Origin: Hymenolepis diminuta
Lineage: Eukaryota > Platyhelminthes > Cestoda > Cyclophyllidea > Hymenolepididae
Reading direction: 5' to 3'
Assembly (NCBI GenBank): GCA_900708905.1
Contig: CAADRB010000044.1
Coordinates: 788,463 to 852,462, forward strand
Length of the DNA stretch: 64,000 nt
Shown in pieces: positions 26,301-34,994 of the stretch. Within the stretch, counting starts at the first letter, position 1. The number at the start of each line of letters is the position of its first letter. The notes beneath the pieces were generated by a model. It saw only the letters and a program-made list of their open reading frames with translations, ran no database searches and was not told where the DNA came from. A program made the position numbers and the translations under genes.

Positions 26301-29300
26301 ATAGCTTTATAATAAATAAAATACCACTTAAAAATAGCGTTATAATAATGAGGAATCTTACGTTCATTTGCATCATAGACAGTAATTCTGGATTTTGCAG
26401 AGTCTGTTCCAAATTGATTAAAGACTCGGCAGGTCACAGTATCTCCATTATTCGACATTTGCAATTTCGCTCGCAAAGTTAGTCCATTCCCTTTCGGCAT
26501 AGTTCGAACAATCAACCCACTGGAGCCGATACCACTACCATCATTTGCCGTTGGACTAAGTTCGCGAGAATTCCATAGGAACGTGATTTGAGGCTCTGGG
26601 TTACCAGTGGCTCGGCAGAAGAGGATTACATCCTCACCAAAGATGGCTTTTGTGTCTTGTGGACCTTCTATTATTCGGGCTGGCTCTATAAAAGAAAAGA
26701 AACTAACGTCATTATTCTCTGTGATAAATTTTTGTAACAGTGATGCCGCAAAAGATACATGAATATTTGACTATCTTGTGATGAGCTTTATTTGTGACTC
26801 TCCAACAGAAGGCATTGTTTAGTTGATACTTTTGTCTCCTCTAATATATGCAGAGAACAATAAAATTAAAAGAAAGTCACCTGCAAAAAAGGGGTTTGTT
26901 TAGAAGGGTTTCGTTCTTATCTTTAGTGTTCTATACAGTGATATTTATATGAGTATGCGAATACCAATTTTACCAATAATTTAATCCAGATTAACTTATT
27001 TAAAAGAGCGAGTTGAATAATGAGAGGACTTTGTGATATGCAAATATATCAATAATGAAGTATTAATTATTAACTTACTCTTTAATCTGATATTCAATAA
27101 ATGCATAAAACCCAATGACAAACAAATTGAAATACTTTGAATGAATGTGCGTTCAGTAATCATGTAGGAGACAATTTTCTCCTTTAACTAGTTACAATCG
27201 TGCATGTTTTTCTACTAAGTTACTTAGGTTTGTGTAAATTGCATTTCTATTAATTTGAAATCCCTTAAAGATGTCCAATATTTTCATAAAAGGTGTGAAA
27301 AAGAAAGAAATAAAGTTGAAATTTTGAAAATCGGAACAAAATTTAAGTAGCGTATAGCTTATTGAAGTAAATAACCATTGTCAAAATTGAATGAGCGTTG
27401 GAATATGACCGGAAGATCTTATAAACTTTCTTGAAAATTTGAATATTACGATACTTCCATTTTATTTATGAAATAGATGGAACCGATTCTCATGTGCTCT
27501 ATATTGAAGACATCGAAAATTATCGGAAATAAGATTGTTAAATTTTTTGATGTTACTGATGGTTATTATTGAACAGCTATGTGGGAATCGGAATCTTTAT
27601 TTTTAACAAAGACCACTTTCTTTGGAACCAGTTTTCTCGGCCAAGTTGAATAAAAACAAAGTGCCAAACAAATCAGCCTTATTATGTTCAGAATATAAGT
27701 AATGTATTAATGAATGAGGCAAACTTATTTTAACTAGGCCGTATAAGTCGTATGTACTTGGTCAATTTCGCTTAGTGTATCATGTAAAACTAGTAATATC
27801 TAGTTTGGCATCTAAGGCAAGACTTTTCCGGTTTTGGGAATTGACTTTGTCCCATTCCATAATTAGGCAAATTCATAGGTATTTTACGTTTGATATTTTT
27901 ATCTTACCAGTTAAATTTAAATATTCCTGAATAACGTGCACATTGAACCATGGTTGAGCTTTAGAGATCGGTAATAATTCCACAAATATATCTGCAGTAA
28001 TAACCATAGTTAGAAATGAAATGACAGATCCAAATTGGCGAGAATTCATTGTTGTTGCCTGGCGACACAGGCTCTGATTGATCGATGATTTGATGAATTT
28101 GAAATCATAAGGTTTATTAATACTGTGAGGATTGTTCTTGATGCTTTATTTGTACACCGTCTAAATGAACGCCTCCGTAAGACATTAGGTGCGTGGTTCA
28201 TTGGCCAATCATGCGAGCAACTCAAATTTTGTGGACCAATAGAAGGGCAGATCGGGTGAGTCGCTATTACTGGTCAGTTATTTATTCATGTAAGTTTCAT
28301 TTTTTTCGCGAAATGCTTTGATAAAATATTCTGATTTAGTAAAACTGTGTAAGTCTACATTTAGAAAAAACTAAAATAAATTTCTGTTGAACGGAAGTTA
28401 TTGCTAATTATTGAATACTGAGTCCTTAACTTGAGGTTGCATATATTAATAAATTCAAAAAAATTAAATTTAAAATATTTCATCAATATATTAATATTTA
28501 CTGCAATGTCATTAAGACGATGTAAATAAAAGCTGTTTCAAATTGATTTGTTTGAGTACTACTTTCTACTACTGAAATTTTGCACTTGTGTTCAATCTCT
28601 CTACCAAAATACTTGTTAAGAAAGTTCACATGTAACAATTTTATATTTTCTTACTTCAAAATTGATACCTTAGTTGTTTGTTTTAATCGAATCCCTATGA
28701 TGGTAACATTATTTTAAAAATCACCATAGTGTACAGATTCATTATTTTTCTATCAAGATTTAAGCGAACTAATTATAGTTTATCATAGTAAAATAAATTT
28801 CATTTAACTTTAAATTCTTTTTTTTCTTTGAAAAATATAAGTGATCGCATACAGACCCCTAGGGTACCGAAGTCAGTATTTAAAAAAGCAACTAATACAA
28901 GCTCTTCCTCCTGTGTCAGTAGTTTTCAATTAGTTAACTACCACCGAAAAAGTACCCCCCCCCAAAACAGTTATTAAGAAACCACATTTATTCATTGAGA
29001 ATAAATCAATGATTTTCGTTTTCTCCTCTGTTCAAAACTATTGTTTAGTTAACACTGACAGTTAGTAATAGATATTTTCGAAACACAAACAGCTTTCCAA
29101 CATATTGTACTAGCACATTCTTATTTGTTTGGTCTCTCTTTGTATTGCGCAGCTTCCGAATCATATATCTGTCAATCCCGTTATCGTAGGTCGCTTCTTA
29201 TGTTTCTCTCAACCCGAGCTGTCGTCCCTTAGTACAAACTCTTTCTTCTATCCACCGAATTCAGGCTTCTACTTTTTCATTCTTTGTCTTTTTATTGATT

Positions 29301-29558
29301 TTTAATTGTCCAATATACATATGGCCCTATTAACCCTCGGTCTTCTCACTCAGAAAAAGCTATTGCATCCCTTTAGCCTTAGAAAAATCACTAATTTTGT
29401 GAGGAAGATCTCTAAGTCTAGTTTTGTCTAACTCTTAAAGTAGCCTTAATTTCGTCAGTAAAGCCACTTTTAGAGGTTAACTTACGTCCTTTAAGACTGA
29501 AAGCAATCCGCGATAATGGAAGAAGAAAGATGATGGCGAGGATCCGTAGGCACCTCAT
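2070..29558 (-). CDS. LAR-type receptor protein tyrosine phosphatase, N-terminal ectodomain part (spliced, continues off the left edge)
   Basis: Cell-surface adhesion receptor of the type IIa receptor tyrosine phosphatase family, known in other animals for axon guidance and synapse organisation. Coding segments in transcription order are 29558-29486, 26685-26362, 25082-24909, 24188-24072, 20686-20351, 12780-12439, 8469-8369, 8246-8054 and 2369-2070; they join into 653 codons without a stop. Order: signal peptide (1-24), Ig1 (about 25-132), Ig2 (133-229), Ig3 (230-341), FN3-1 (342-455), FN3-2 (456-553), FN3-3 (554-653). All segments have AG acceptors and GT donors, and all junctions are phase 1 except the phase-0 one inside FN3-2. 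Each Ig domain keeps its two cysteines and core tryptophan. Linkers resemble LAR proteins: PPKGLPKI before Ig2 (LAR has IPRGFPTI), LPDPP before FN3-1 and VPAQPLNLR at FN3-3. Domain order and junctions favour LAR over DSCAM, neogenin or Robo. The phosphatase domains are not in the window, so catalysis is inferred from family. Confidence 0.92.
2370..8053 (-). other. Receptor intron between FN3-2 and FN3-3
   Basis: A 5,684-base phase-1 intron from a GTATGT donor to a TTTCTAG acceptor. It contains a 39-bp inverted repeat at 5920-5958, described separately. No other gene or RNA is recognisable. Confidence 0.8.
5920..5958. repeat. Near-perfect 39-bp palindrome
   Basis: Two 19-base arms (5920-5938 and 5940-5958) are exact reverse complements with one unpaired T at 5939 between them. 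The arms are AT-rich with an AGAATT outer edge. In the receptor pre-mRNA this would fold into a tight hairpin. Confidence 0.9.
8054..8246 (-). CDS. Receptor exon 8: second part of FN3 domain 2
   Basis: Sixty-four residues begin GYKVYYTTRKAYPLS, directly continuing NGKIL from the previous exon, and end CLILPG. The signature strand is LPNATYIISISPYNAAGDGP, matching the LAR pattern KTYSVKVLAFTSIGDGPLS. NAT is a possible glycosylation site, and a lone cysteine sits in DDHYCLIL. The acceptor is ACAAACAG and the donor GTATGT, phase 1. The intron before it is only 122 bases, in contrast to the multi-kilobase introns around it. Confidence 0.9.
8369..8469 (-). CDS. Receptor exon 7: first part of FN3 domain 2
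   Basis: This 101-base exon encodes PGEPPQDIQMRVSSPTSL, the tryptophan strand EINWDAPQLSNG and KIL. LAR FN3-2 has the same order (RDVQARMLSSTTI, then QWKEPEEPNGQIQGYRVYY). The exon enters in phase 1 from a TTATTTTAG acceptor and ends in phase 0 at a GTTAGT donor. A phase-0 intron after the NGKI segment divides the domain. Confidence 0.87.
8470..12438 (-). other. Receptor intron between FN3-1 and FN3-2
   Basis: A 3,969-base phase-1 intron. No repeat of known class or nested gene is recognised. A pyrimidine-rich stretch (TCTCTCCTCTCTC) lies near 9543-9560. Confidence 0.8.
12439..12780 (-). CDS. Receptor exon 6: fibronectin type III domain 1
   Basis: One exon of 114 residues encodes a complete FN3 domain. 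The proline-rich entry is LPDPPTWIDASPV, the B-strand tryptophan is in AVLQWKAHKV, and the conserved tyrosine region is VTDLSPYTTYKATVQAVN, close to LAR's GLSPYSDYEFRVVAVN. The middle loop, with DLRKQITDIFTKEF, is some 15 residues longer than usual for LAR FN3-1. NVT is a possible glycosylation site. The acceptor is TTTTATAG and the donor GTGAGT, phase 1. The intron before it (7,570 bases) is the largest seen in the gene. Confidence 0.9.
18092..18541 (+). mobile_element. Probable LTR-retrotransposon long terminal repeat (remnant)
   Basis: A C-rich segment unlike its AT-rich flanks. It starts TGTA and ends TACA, the inverted ends expected of an LTR, and is 450 bases long. A TATA box (TATAAATAG, 18341-18349) lies inside, followed by about 190 bases that would form the R-U5 part. 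Directly after the end comes AAC and TGGTGA, like a spacer and primer-binding site. No second LTR, gag or pol was found downstream, so this is a remnant. The left boundary is chosen by the TG...CA rule and is uncertain. Confidence 0.5.
18537..18645 (+). repeat. Five degenerate primer-binding-site-like units
   Basis: The motif CTACAAACTGGTGACCCT recurs with variation at about 18537, 18562, 18583, 18602 and 18619, at 17-25 base spacing. Variants include ACAAATTGGGGACTCT, ACAAACCGGTGACCCT and CAATCTGGTGGCCCG. It begins exactly at the inferred LTR end. Confidence 0.65.
19625..19682. other. Assembly gap (58 N)
   Basis: A run of 58 undetermined bases inside the Ig3/FN3-1 intron. The flanks are more GC-rich than the rest of the intron, which would fit an unresolved repeat. 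Confidence 0.99.
20351..20686 (-). CDS. Receptor exon 5: Ig domain 3
   Basis: This exon encodes 112 residues and one full Ig domain. It opens with IEFPPTIKEIPSQVFVSPG, similar to the LAR Ig3 start VPPRFSIPP. The first cysteine is in TNLTCKASGFPLP, the tryptophan in LVWWATAG, and the second cysteine in LTYVCVAKNNLG. Possible N-glycosylation sites are NLT and NIS. Between the tryptophan and the second cysteine the domain carries about 20 more residues than usual, including SAPIVPPDSNK and ALTEPQPQQA. The acceptor is TGTCATAG and the donor GTAAGT, phase 1 on both sides. The plus-strand open frame over the same bases is a shadow. Confidence 0.9.
20687..24071 (-). other. Receptor intron between Ig2 and Ig3
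   Basis: A 3,385-base phase-1 intron at the position of the vertebrate meB mini-exon. No mini-exon was recognised by eye. A 124-codon plus-strand open frame at 23614-23988 matches no family I know and has AT-driven composition. Confidence 0.75.
24072..24188 (-). CDS. Receptor exon 4: second half of Ig domain 2
   Basis: Thirty-nine residues begin GSGSLVIESLLEEDSG, contain the second Ig2 cysteine in VYECMARNIVGTT, and end with the strand NAGHLNVR. This matches the LAR Ig2 C-terminal half (GALQIE...YECVATNSAGT...NLYVR). The acceptor is AATCCTCAG and the donor GTAAGT, phase 1 on both sides. The exon ends at the Ig2-Ig3 boundary, where vertebrate genes place the mini-exon meB. Confidence 0.9.
24189..24908 (-). 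other. Receptor intron inside Ig2
   Basis: A 720-base phase-1 intron at the position of the vertebrate meA mini-exon. A 36-base segment with good splice signals (24688-24723) lies inside it and is discussed in the findings. Confidence 0.85.
24909..25082 (-). CDS. Receptor exon 3: first half of Ig domain 2
   Basis: Fifty-eight residues start with the interdomain linker PPPKGLPKITENP and run through the first cysteine (THLQCEVSATPS), the tryptophan (VVWIKDNFFPI) and the strand ending SRYRLI. The motif WIKDNFFPIDHSDSRYRL parallels the LAR Ig2 segment around WFKDFLPVD. The acceptor is TTATTTCAG and the donor GTAAGA, phase 1. The donor cuts Ig2 where vertebrate LAR-family genes insert the alternatively spliced mini-exon meA. 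Confidence 0.9.
25083..26361 (-). other. Receptor intron between Ig1 and Ig2
   Basis: A 1,279-base phase-1 intron, GTAAGA donor and TTATTTCAG acceptor. Nothing else is recognised in it. Confidence 0.85.
26362..26685 (-). CDS. Receptor exon 2: Ig domain 1
   Basis: This exon encodes 108 residues forming one complete Ig-like domain of the I-set type. The first cysteine is in VILFCRATGNPEP, the core tryptophan in ITFLWNSREL, and the second cysteine in DTVTCRVFNQFG; the strand RITVYDANE closes the domain. It starts at a TATAG acceptor and ends at a GTAAGA donor, phase 1 on both sides. The loop after the tryptophan reads NSRELSPTANDGSG and lacks the lysine cluster that binds heparan and chondroitin sulfate in vertebrate and fly LAR Ig1. 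The second-cysteine motif also departs from the usual YECVA pattern. Confidence 0.88.
26686..29485 (-). other. First coding intron of the receptor (signal peptide to Ig1)
   Basis: A 2,800-base phase-1 intron with a GTAAGT donor and a TATAG acceptor. It contains a run of nine C at 28955-28963. No mobile element is recognised. Confidence 0.85.
29486..29558 (-). CDS. Receptor exon 1: start codon and signal peptide
   Basis: The 73 coding bases encode 24 residues plus one base. They begin MRCLRILAIIFLLPLS, a basic start followed by a hydrophobic core, and continue to a small polar stretch typical of a secretory signal peptide. Cleavage is probably near the IAFS segment at residues 18-21. The exon ends at a GTAAGT donor in phase 1, matching the phase-1 start of the Ig1 exon. 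The first intron (2,800 bases) separates it from Ig1. The start is supported by the in-frame stop 42 bases upstream and by the hydrophobic sequence right after the ATG. Confidence 0.85.
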
Positions 29559-29622
29559 TTTCTCGAGATGCTTGTATTGCCTAGGTATTACCCTTCTCTA
29601 TGATTAGCATTGATTGAGGGAA
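29559..29622 (-). other. 5' untranslated part of the first coding exon
   Basis: A pyrimidine-rich acceptor (a run of T, then CCTTTCAG) ends at 29623 on the minus strand. The 64 bases after it lead to the ATG at 29558-29556. An in-frame TAG at 29600-29598 closes the frame upstream, which supports that ATG as the start. The acceptor implies either a further 5' untranslated exon upstream or a trans-spliced leader; the sequence cannot tell which. Confidence 0.6.
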
Positions 29623-32600
29623 CTGAAAGGAAAAAAATATGAGTTAATGATCATATTCACAAATAATATACAAGAAGTTAATAATTACGCTACTGTAATT
29701 TTATAAGTAGAAAGTGGATTTGAGAAGTAAGGACGCTTGATGCAAATCATTAAGATACTTCGTACAGTTTTTATTAAATTCTGTTATTTTAAGGTGGTGC
29801 AAATTAATGGCGATCATCGCTTATCTATGTGGAAAAATCTCCAATTTAGACTGATAGGAGGGCTTTAAAAATAACACCTTTTGTGATGTATTATCGGCTT
29901 TAATTTATTAAATGTTATTTACAAACCGGCGAGGGTAGATTAATTTTAGATTAATTGTAATTAAAACGTAATTTATACTTAATAATGATTAATTCAGACG
30001 CCGTGGATTCCAGTAGCACGGCGGGGTTATTTTTATACGGTTTAATACGTAGATTCTGAGAATTCTCTTTTTTAAAGTCTTCATAATTTCATGAATTTTT
30101 ATCAATCTCCCGATTGAAATTTTCACACATCAAGAAAATAAAGCGCAAGAATTTGTCAAACACTGTTACTTATTCCTAAAGATGATACACTTTTTTCTAC
30201 TTTATACAAAAAATTTATCTTTAAATTGTGTATGAGAAGCAAAGTATTTTGTAACTTTTTGGAAACTAGGATGCTTGATTAAGATGTAGTGATTCCAGTA
30301 CGTGGATATATGCATGGGGGGAATAATTCCAAATACCTAGTTTAGAATTTCACTAATATTGAGAAGAAGCCGGGTTAATAAGACGTTTAATTTTCCATTA
30401 AAGAAATACCATTGGAAATGAACTAGAACTAGCTTTATTTTCCTTTTCATGCTTAAACTAGTAACAAATAGCGGCTCTTACAATAAAATGAAGGGAAATG
30501 TATCGATATACCATGACAAGACAACTCAATTTTATCAGCTGATTATAATACTGTGGACTTCAAGGACATGAGCTCACTCATGTAAGAGCTGAATTCTAAA
30601 ATTTTATCTTCGGAGTGGTCATTATGTAACAACTTATTAATGATAGAATTTTAACTTTTAGCCGAATTCTTGTTGGACTTTTAACGTTTCCTTATATTTA
30701 GACGCCTTCGGATGATTTATGATGTTATTTTTTGCTTTTCATTTGTTTTTAAAGAAACAGAACAATTATAAAGGCATTTTGAATATTCCTTTCTAAATCA
30801 TGAAATTGAAAATTATTTAAAAATTTACTTACTCCGCAATGTTAAAAATATGTAAGAGGTATAAAATCATGCAAGAACATTCATCTTTCCCGGCCTTTAA
30901 AGAAAAAACGATTTCAAACAGCAAGACCGACCGTCATAGTTAAACAATCGTTCCTGATGCATTGCACTCCGTGGAAATAATTTCACCTATAAAACTGGGA
31001 GACAAATAACAAAAATTGGGCAACAGAACATCAAAAATTGAGCTCTTCCCCTTTTGAAATATGGATAACACAGCGCTCCCGAATTCAAGGAAAGTAAAAC
31101 TCACGATGTTCTGAATTCACCATCAACCTCTTCTTGACTCCCACTACTACTCCATACCTTACTGAATTTATATTCTGTTCATTTTTCAGGTGATTGTCCA
31201 AGATTACATGTAAAAAAGATTTTTCAATACTAAAAATTAAGTTATATATATATATTTAATAAAATGATCCGAACTTACCCTGTTTTAGAATAATATTATT
31301 TCAAATACAAATATTCAACATCGCATTTTAAGACACACTAAACAGCATCAAAGCAATAGAGTTTGAAATTCTTTGTTTTTAGAGTACTTAGAAGACTTTA
31401 GCTCTACTCAAGAACCATACTGGAAATATATAGAGCATTTCCATGTTGAAATGAGACTTTTCACTTAAAAAAAATTGATTTTGCTTTTGGTGGGCAAACA
31501 TTAAGCAAAAATAATGACCACAACCTTAAATAAACTTAATTACAAAGGCATAATAAATAGATGAATTATTGATTGAACTCAGGAATGTATTTGAGCATGA
31601 TCAAATTTCAGTGAGATTTGAAAAATTGTCACTGATTTAACCAGTTACGTTATAACGCTTCAAGCACAGAAAAGAAAATATATAAGCAAAATATAGTTGG
31701 TAAAAATATAGCAACGAATAATAATTCACCCTGTTGTTCAGTATATAATTTATTAAAAAGTATTCAACACAAGACGGAAACATTAAGGTTATCTGCCAAT
31801 CAAAATAGACAATTGAAAAATTCATCCCCAAAATATGGCAAAATATTCAATTTTCTATTGTACTTAGGTAAAATACCCAACTTACCCATAAACTATTATA
31901 TCATTAATTGAGTATAAGCAATCCCAAGGATTTTAAGATAAAAATCGTGAATTATTTGCAAATTAACCTTCTTGAATATATTTTACTGACGATTATCAAT
32001 AAAGCTCAGTTTAGAGGATAGCGCTCACTCCTATCAAAAAAAAACAAAATCTTTTTGAAAAATAAATTTTTAAGAGATGCTGTTAGACAATGAAATATTG
32101 AGTAAAATTTGTGTTCTAAATGAACTTATACTGGTCCATTTGATTACTGTCATTCCAAAGATGCTCGTGTTTTGACTCTGATATCAAGTATTTTGTGAAA
32201 ATTGAAATAAATGTGTATTTAATGGAAATGGTTATTGGTGTTAGCATTCTTTTGCAATTTCAAAAGCCATTCGTTATTCCGTAGAAATAAGACTTTAATA
32301 TGTAAACAGGTTCCTTGATTAGATGGGCTTTCCGCGCCTTGTCTGAATCAGAAAGTTCTTCAAACTTGGCAACCTGTATCCTACATATAACATGAAAATA
32401 GTCAAATATATTAAACGCGGATAACTACATTTATTTGACAATGTTAGACAGCGCCTGTCTTTATATAATTCGAACTTATTTACGGGTGCCTTCTTTCTAA
32501 AGTCTTTTGAACATACCTTTTTGTCGCTTGTAAAGCCAGAACTTGCGCCCGAGGCTACGTATAAATCTGCTTTCTACTCCACCAAATCCTTTTCGCTCTC

Positions 32601-33083
32601 GCTTTCTCTATATTTTTTCCCCTCCTTCTCGCTTTACAGTTTTCAACTTCGACAACGTCACGTATTTTGTGATTTTGAAATACATATGTTTGTGTGCTTT
32701 GAATTTAGTCTAAGAAATTTCGTTCCCTATTTCACTAACTTAAACAATTTAAAATGTATAAATGTTGATAACTTAGTTTGTCAAAATTTTTAGATGTAAA
32801 TTCATGCATTAGTATTATTACTACTTTAAACAGAAGGAAATAGCCATGAATAAATGGATTTATTCTTGTAAATTAGGCGGAAGGTTTCGAAAGTGAGCTG
32901 AAAGAAATTAAATGAAATGTAATAATATGAGATATCGGAAACCTAATTGGCAGAAAGAGAAAATGCATAATCCAAAGTGCACAAAATAATAAATCGTGAA
33001 AAGTTTGTCTGTAGACCTTGAAAATACATTCTTCGAATTTTTGAATAATATTTTTTCCAAGATATGCAATGCAGTTCTGAATA
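29623..33083. other. Upstream region of the receptor, possible regulatory sequence
   Basis: No gene seen. At 29938-29995 there are at least six TAAT/ATTA cores, followed by a short GC-richer stretch (29996-30028). This is about 400 bases upstream of the first coding exon and could be an enhancer or promoter, but such cores are common by chance in AT-rich DNA. Short (TA) tracts occur near 31242. Confidence 0.35.
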
Positions 33084-33107
33084 AATGGGGTGTGTAAGGC
33101 ATCTGAG
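33084..33107 (+). repeat. 5' terminal inverted repeat of the mariner element
   Basis: Reads AATGGGGTGTGTAAGGCATC onward after a TA. It pairs with the reverse complement of the 3' end, allowing a two-base GT insertion and substitutions at the extreme tip. Confidence 0.75.
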
Positions 33108-33188
33108 GACACTTACAGTTTTGTTATTTAAACTAGCTCGAGAATAACTAATGTATTCCTTTTTCATATGGTTATTAAAACTAATGAA

Positions 33189-34240
33189 ATGAAAAGACAC
33201 TCTATCATAGCGAAGCACAACAATTTAGAAATTACAAAATTTCTAAAAGTCGCCAGATCTTTCCTTTCCAACATGGGCAAGGAGCTGAATGAAAGCAATG
33301 GAACATGAGCCATAATGAGACTAAGAGGAAGAGAAAACAACATTATTAACACTCTGCTGACTCACTCATTCAGAATACCTGAGTTTATCAGAAAAGTGCA
33401 TGATTTGATGGACAGAAATCCTAGGAAGTCAATGCGCGATAGCTTGCCAAACATCTTCAAGTGTCTGAAGGAACAATAAGACATGTTGTCCATCAAGACC
33501 TCGGATACAAATCATACGTTCTTAGGTGAGGTCGTCAATTTATGTGGACAAAAACAACTCACGAGTATCGTTTAATGCATGCAAAAGGACTGTTCATCAA
33601 ATTGAAGCACACAGGAGTGTCTGGCTTTTTCTGCAACCGAAAAACCTCCACCAGGATCAAAAGGTCAAGCTCAGAAATTAAAGGTAGCCATGTACGGGTG
33701 GACCCCACTGAAGTTCCAACTGTTATGCATGTGCACGAAGTTTCTAGCAACAGTGATGGTCTTCGGTGTTTATAGCATTGAGGGGCACATCATGACTTCT
33801 CGATTTCTTCTATAGGGCCTTAGAGTCCACTCAAATTCCCACGCCTATGTGGAAACTCTTCAAACCATTGTTAAGCCGCCTTGAGTAGACGAAGTAACCA
33901 ATGGAAGACCCTACTATGTCATCCAACAAGATTCGCTTCAGTCTTATAAAGCTCTCAAAACCCGGGATTGGATGGATAATAGAGAATTTTCATCATCGTG
34001 TTGCATCAAAATTATGACTGTCTCCTAACTCATCAGACCTTAATCTTTTCCAATATTACGTATAGAGCGGAGCGTGATTGAAAAGAAAATTAATAAGCAT
34101 TCCCATAGCACCAAATTCTCCTCTTTGATGAAAGCAATAGCCCGAGCAATGGAGGACATGAATGAAGTCCACCGGATGAAGGCTTGCAGTCGCTTTCAGA
34201 CTCGAGTTGAGTTAGCAATGTGTAGAACAACACCTAGGTT
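33189..34240 (+). pseudogene. Mariner transposase pseudogene
   Basis: The reading starts at an ATG (33189) with a helix-turn-helix-like region (ITKFLKVARSF). It continues after frame changes with FIRKVHDLMDRNPRKSMRDS (about 33385-33450), VDPTEVPTVMH (about 33700), then SNSHAYVETLQTIVKPP (about 33830-33880), GRPYYVIQQDS (about 33905-33935), SSDLNLFQYYV (34030-34062) and MKACSRFQTRVE near the C terminus. These follow the order of mariner-family transposases with a QQDSAPSH core and a wide second-to-third-acid spacing, most like the maT (DD37D) branch. Several stops and frameshifts interrupt it. Two catalytic acids are lost: the SDE motif reads CNR (Asn codon 33635-33637) and the last aspartate is Gln (34051-34053). 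It cannot encode an active enzyme. Confidence 0.85.
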
Positions 34241-34291
34241 AATATTGTGTATATTTCTTTTACGAGAAATCATAAGTTTCAACCATAAACA

Positions 34292-34315
34292 ATTTTCCGA
34301 TGCCTTACACCCCTG
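34292..34315 (-). repeat. 3' terminal inverted repeat of the mariner element
   Basis: On the minus strand it reads CAGGGGTGTAAGGCATCGGA from the end inward, starting next to the flanking TA. The CAGGGG tip is typical of Tc1/mariner ends and is better preserved than the 5' copy. Confidence 0.75.
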
Positions 34316-34835
34316 TATAAAACATAAATGCCTACTTCTACTCAAGTTCAAGTCAGTAATAAAAAAGGATTAGAGAAACAAGTCAAGAAATCAAAACAAA
34401 TTTAAATATATCTATCAAAATTGATTAAAGCGCAATGTTATTCGGAACGTTTTAAAAATATTTAGAGAGAGTTAAGTTTTGAAGGGGACTTAACAGAGAG
34501 AGATTGAGCTCTTATGAGAAGCTCTCAATCTATCAGCCATTTAACTGACCGGCCTTAACCAGTGCAAGTGGCAATTGACATCACTGGACACAGTAATCTG
34601 CAGCCGTCAAAGATATGATCATTCGACATATTCCTTATCATTAACGTTTTATCCCACTCAAAGCATGCCATTTGATAATTTATTATAAAACAATTTCAGG
34701 CGCCTTTTTAATTCTTCTTATAAATAGAGTATTTTAACCAAAGTTTATGGAACGACGGTTGACTGACAGGGAGTAGATAAAATTATATTTATAGTAATTT
34801 TATAATATTTGGGTTATTGCATAGAATATAAAAAA

Positions 34836-34994
34836 ATGAGACTAAATTTTCTTCATTATTGTAGTTTATTAATTGTCTTGTATTGCTATCTCCGTTTAAC
34901 TTTTACGGTAAAAGGTAGCAGATTTAAATCAGCAGGAAACCAAAAATATCACACTAGGTCAGGATTATATATAGTGAAAAGAAATTGGCTATAA
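34836..34994 (+). CDS. Possible small secreted peptide (52 residues), hypothetical
   Basis: An ATG frame starting MRLNFLHYCSLLIVLYCY, a basic start and a hydrophobic core resembling a signal peptide, followed by a basic tail with SRFKSAGNQKYHTRSG and a KR pair near the end. A TATA-like motif (TATAAATAG) lies at about 34719-34727, some 110 bases upstream, and an AATAAA at about 35369. I recognise no family, and there are few residues after the hydrophobic part. In DNA this AT-rich, hydrophobic codons and TATA-like strings arise often by chance, so this is a candidate only. A GT inside the frame (ACG|GTAAAA) could also be a donor. Confidence 0.15.
   Translation: MRLNFLHYCSLLIVLYCYLRLTFTVKGSRFKSAGNQKYHTRSGLYIVKRNWL

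Larger units (their letters stand above)
33084..34315 (+). mobile_element. Degraded mariner-family DNA transposon
   Basis: An element of about 1.23 kb, the normal length for mariners. The ends are imperfect inverted repeats sharing GGGGTGT(GT)AAGGCATC, and TA dinucleotides flank both sides (33082-33083 and 34316-34317), as expected of TA target duplication. The interior encodes a broken transposase reading left to right. Probably an old, inactive copy. Confidence 0.85.

Noticed and set aside
32873..33352. Overlapping minus-strand open frames at the left end of the mariner element
   Set aside because: Antisense to the degraded transposase and its inverted repeat; no family match.
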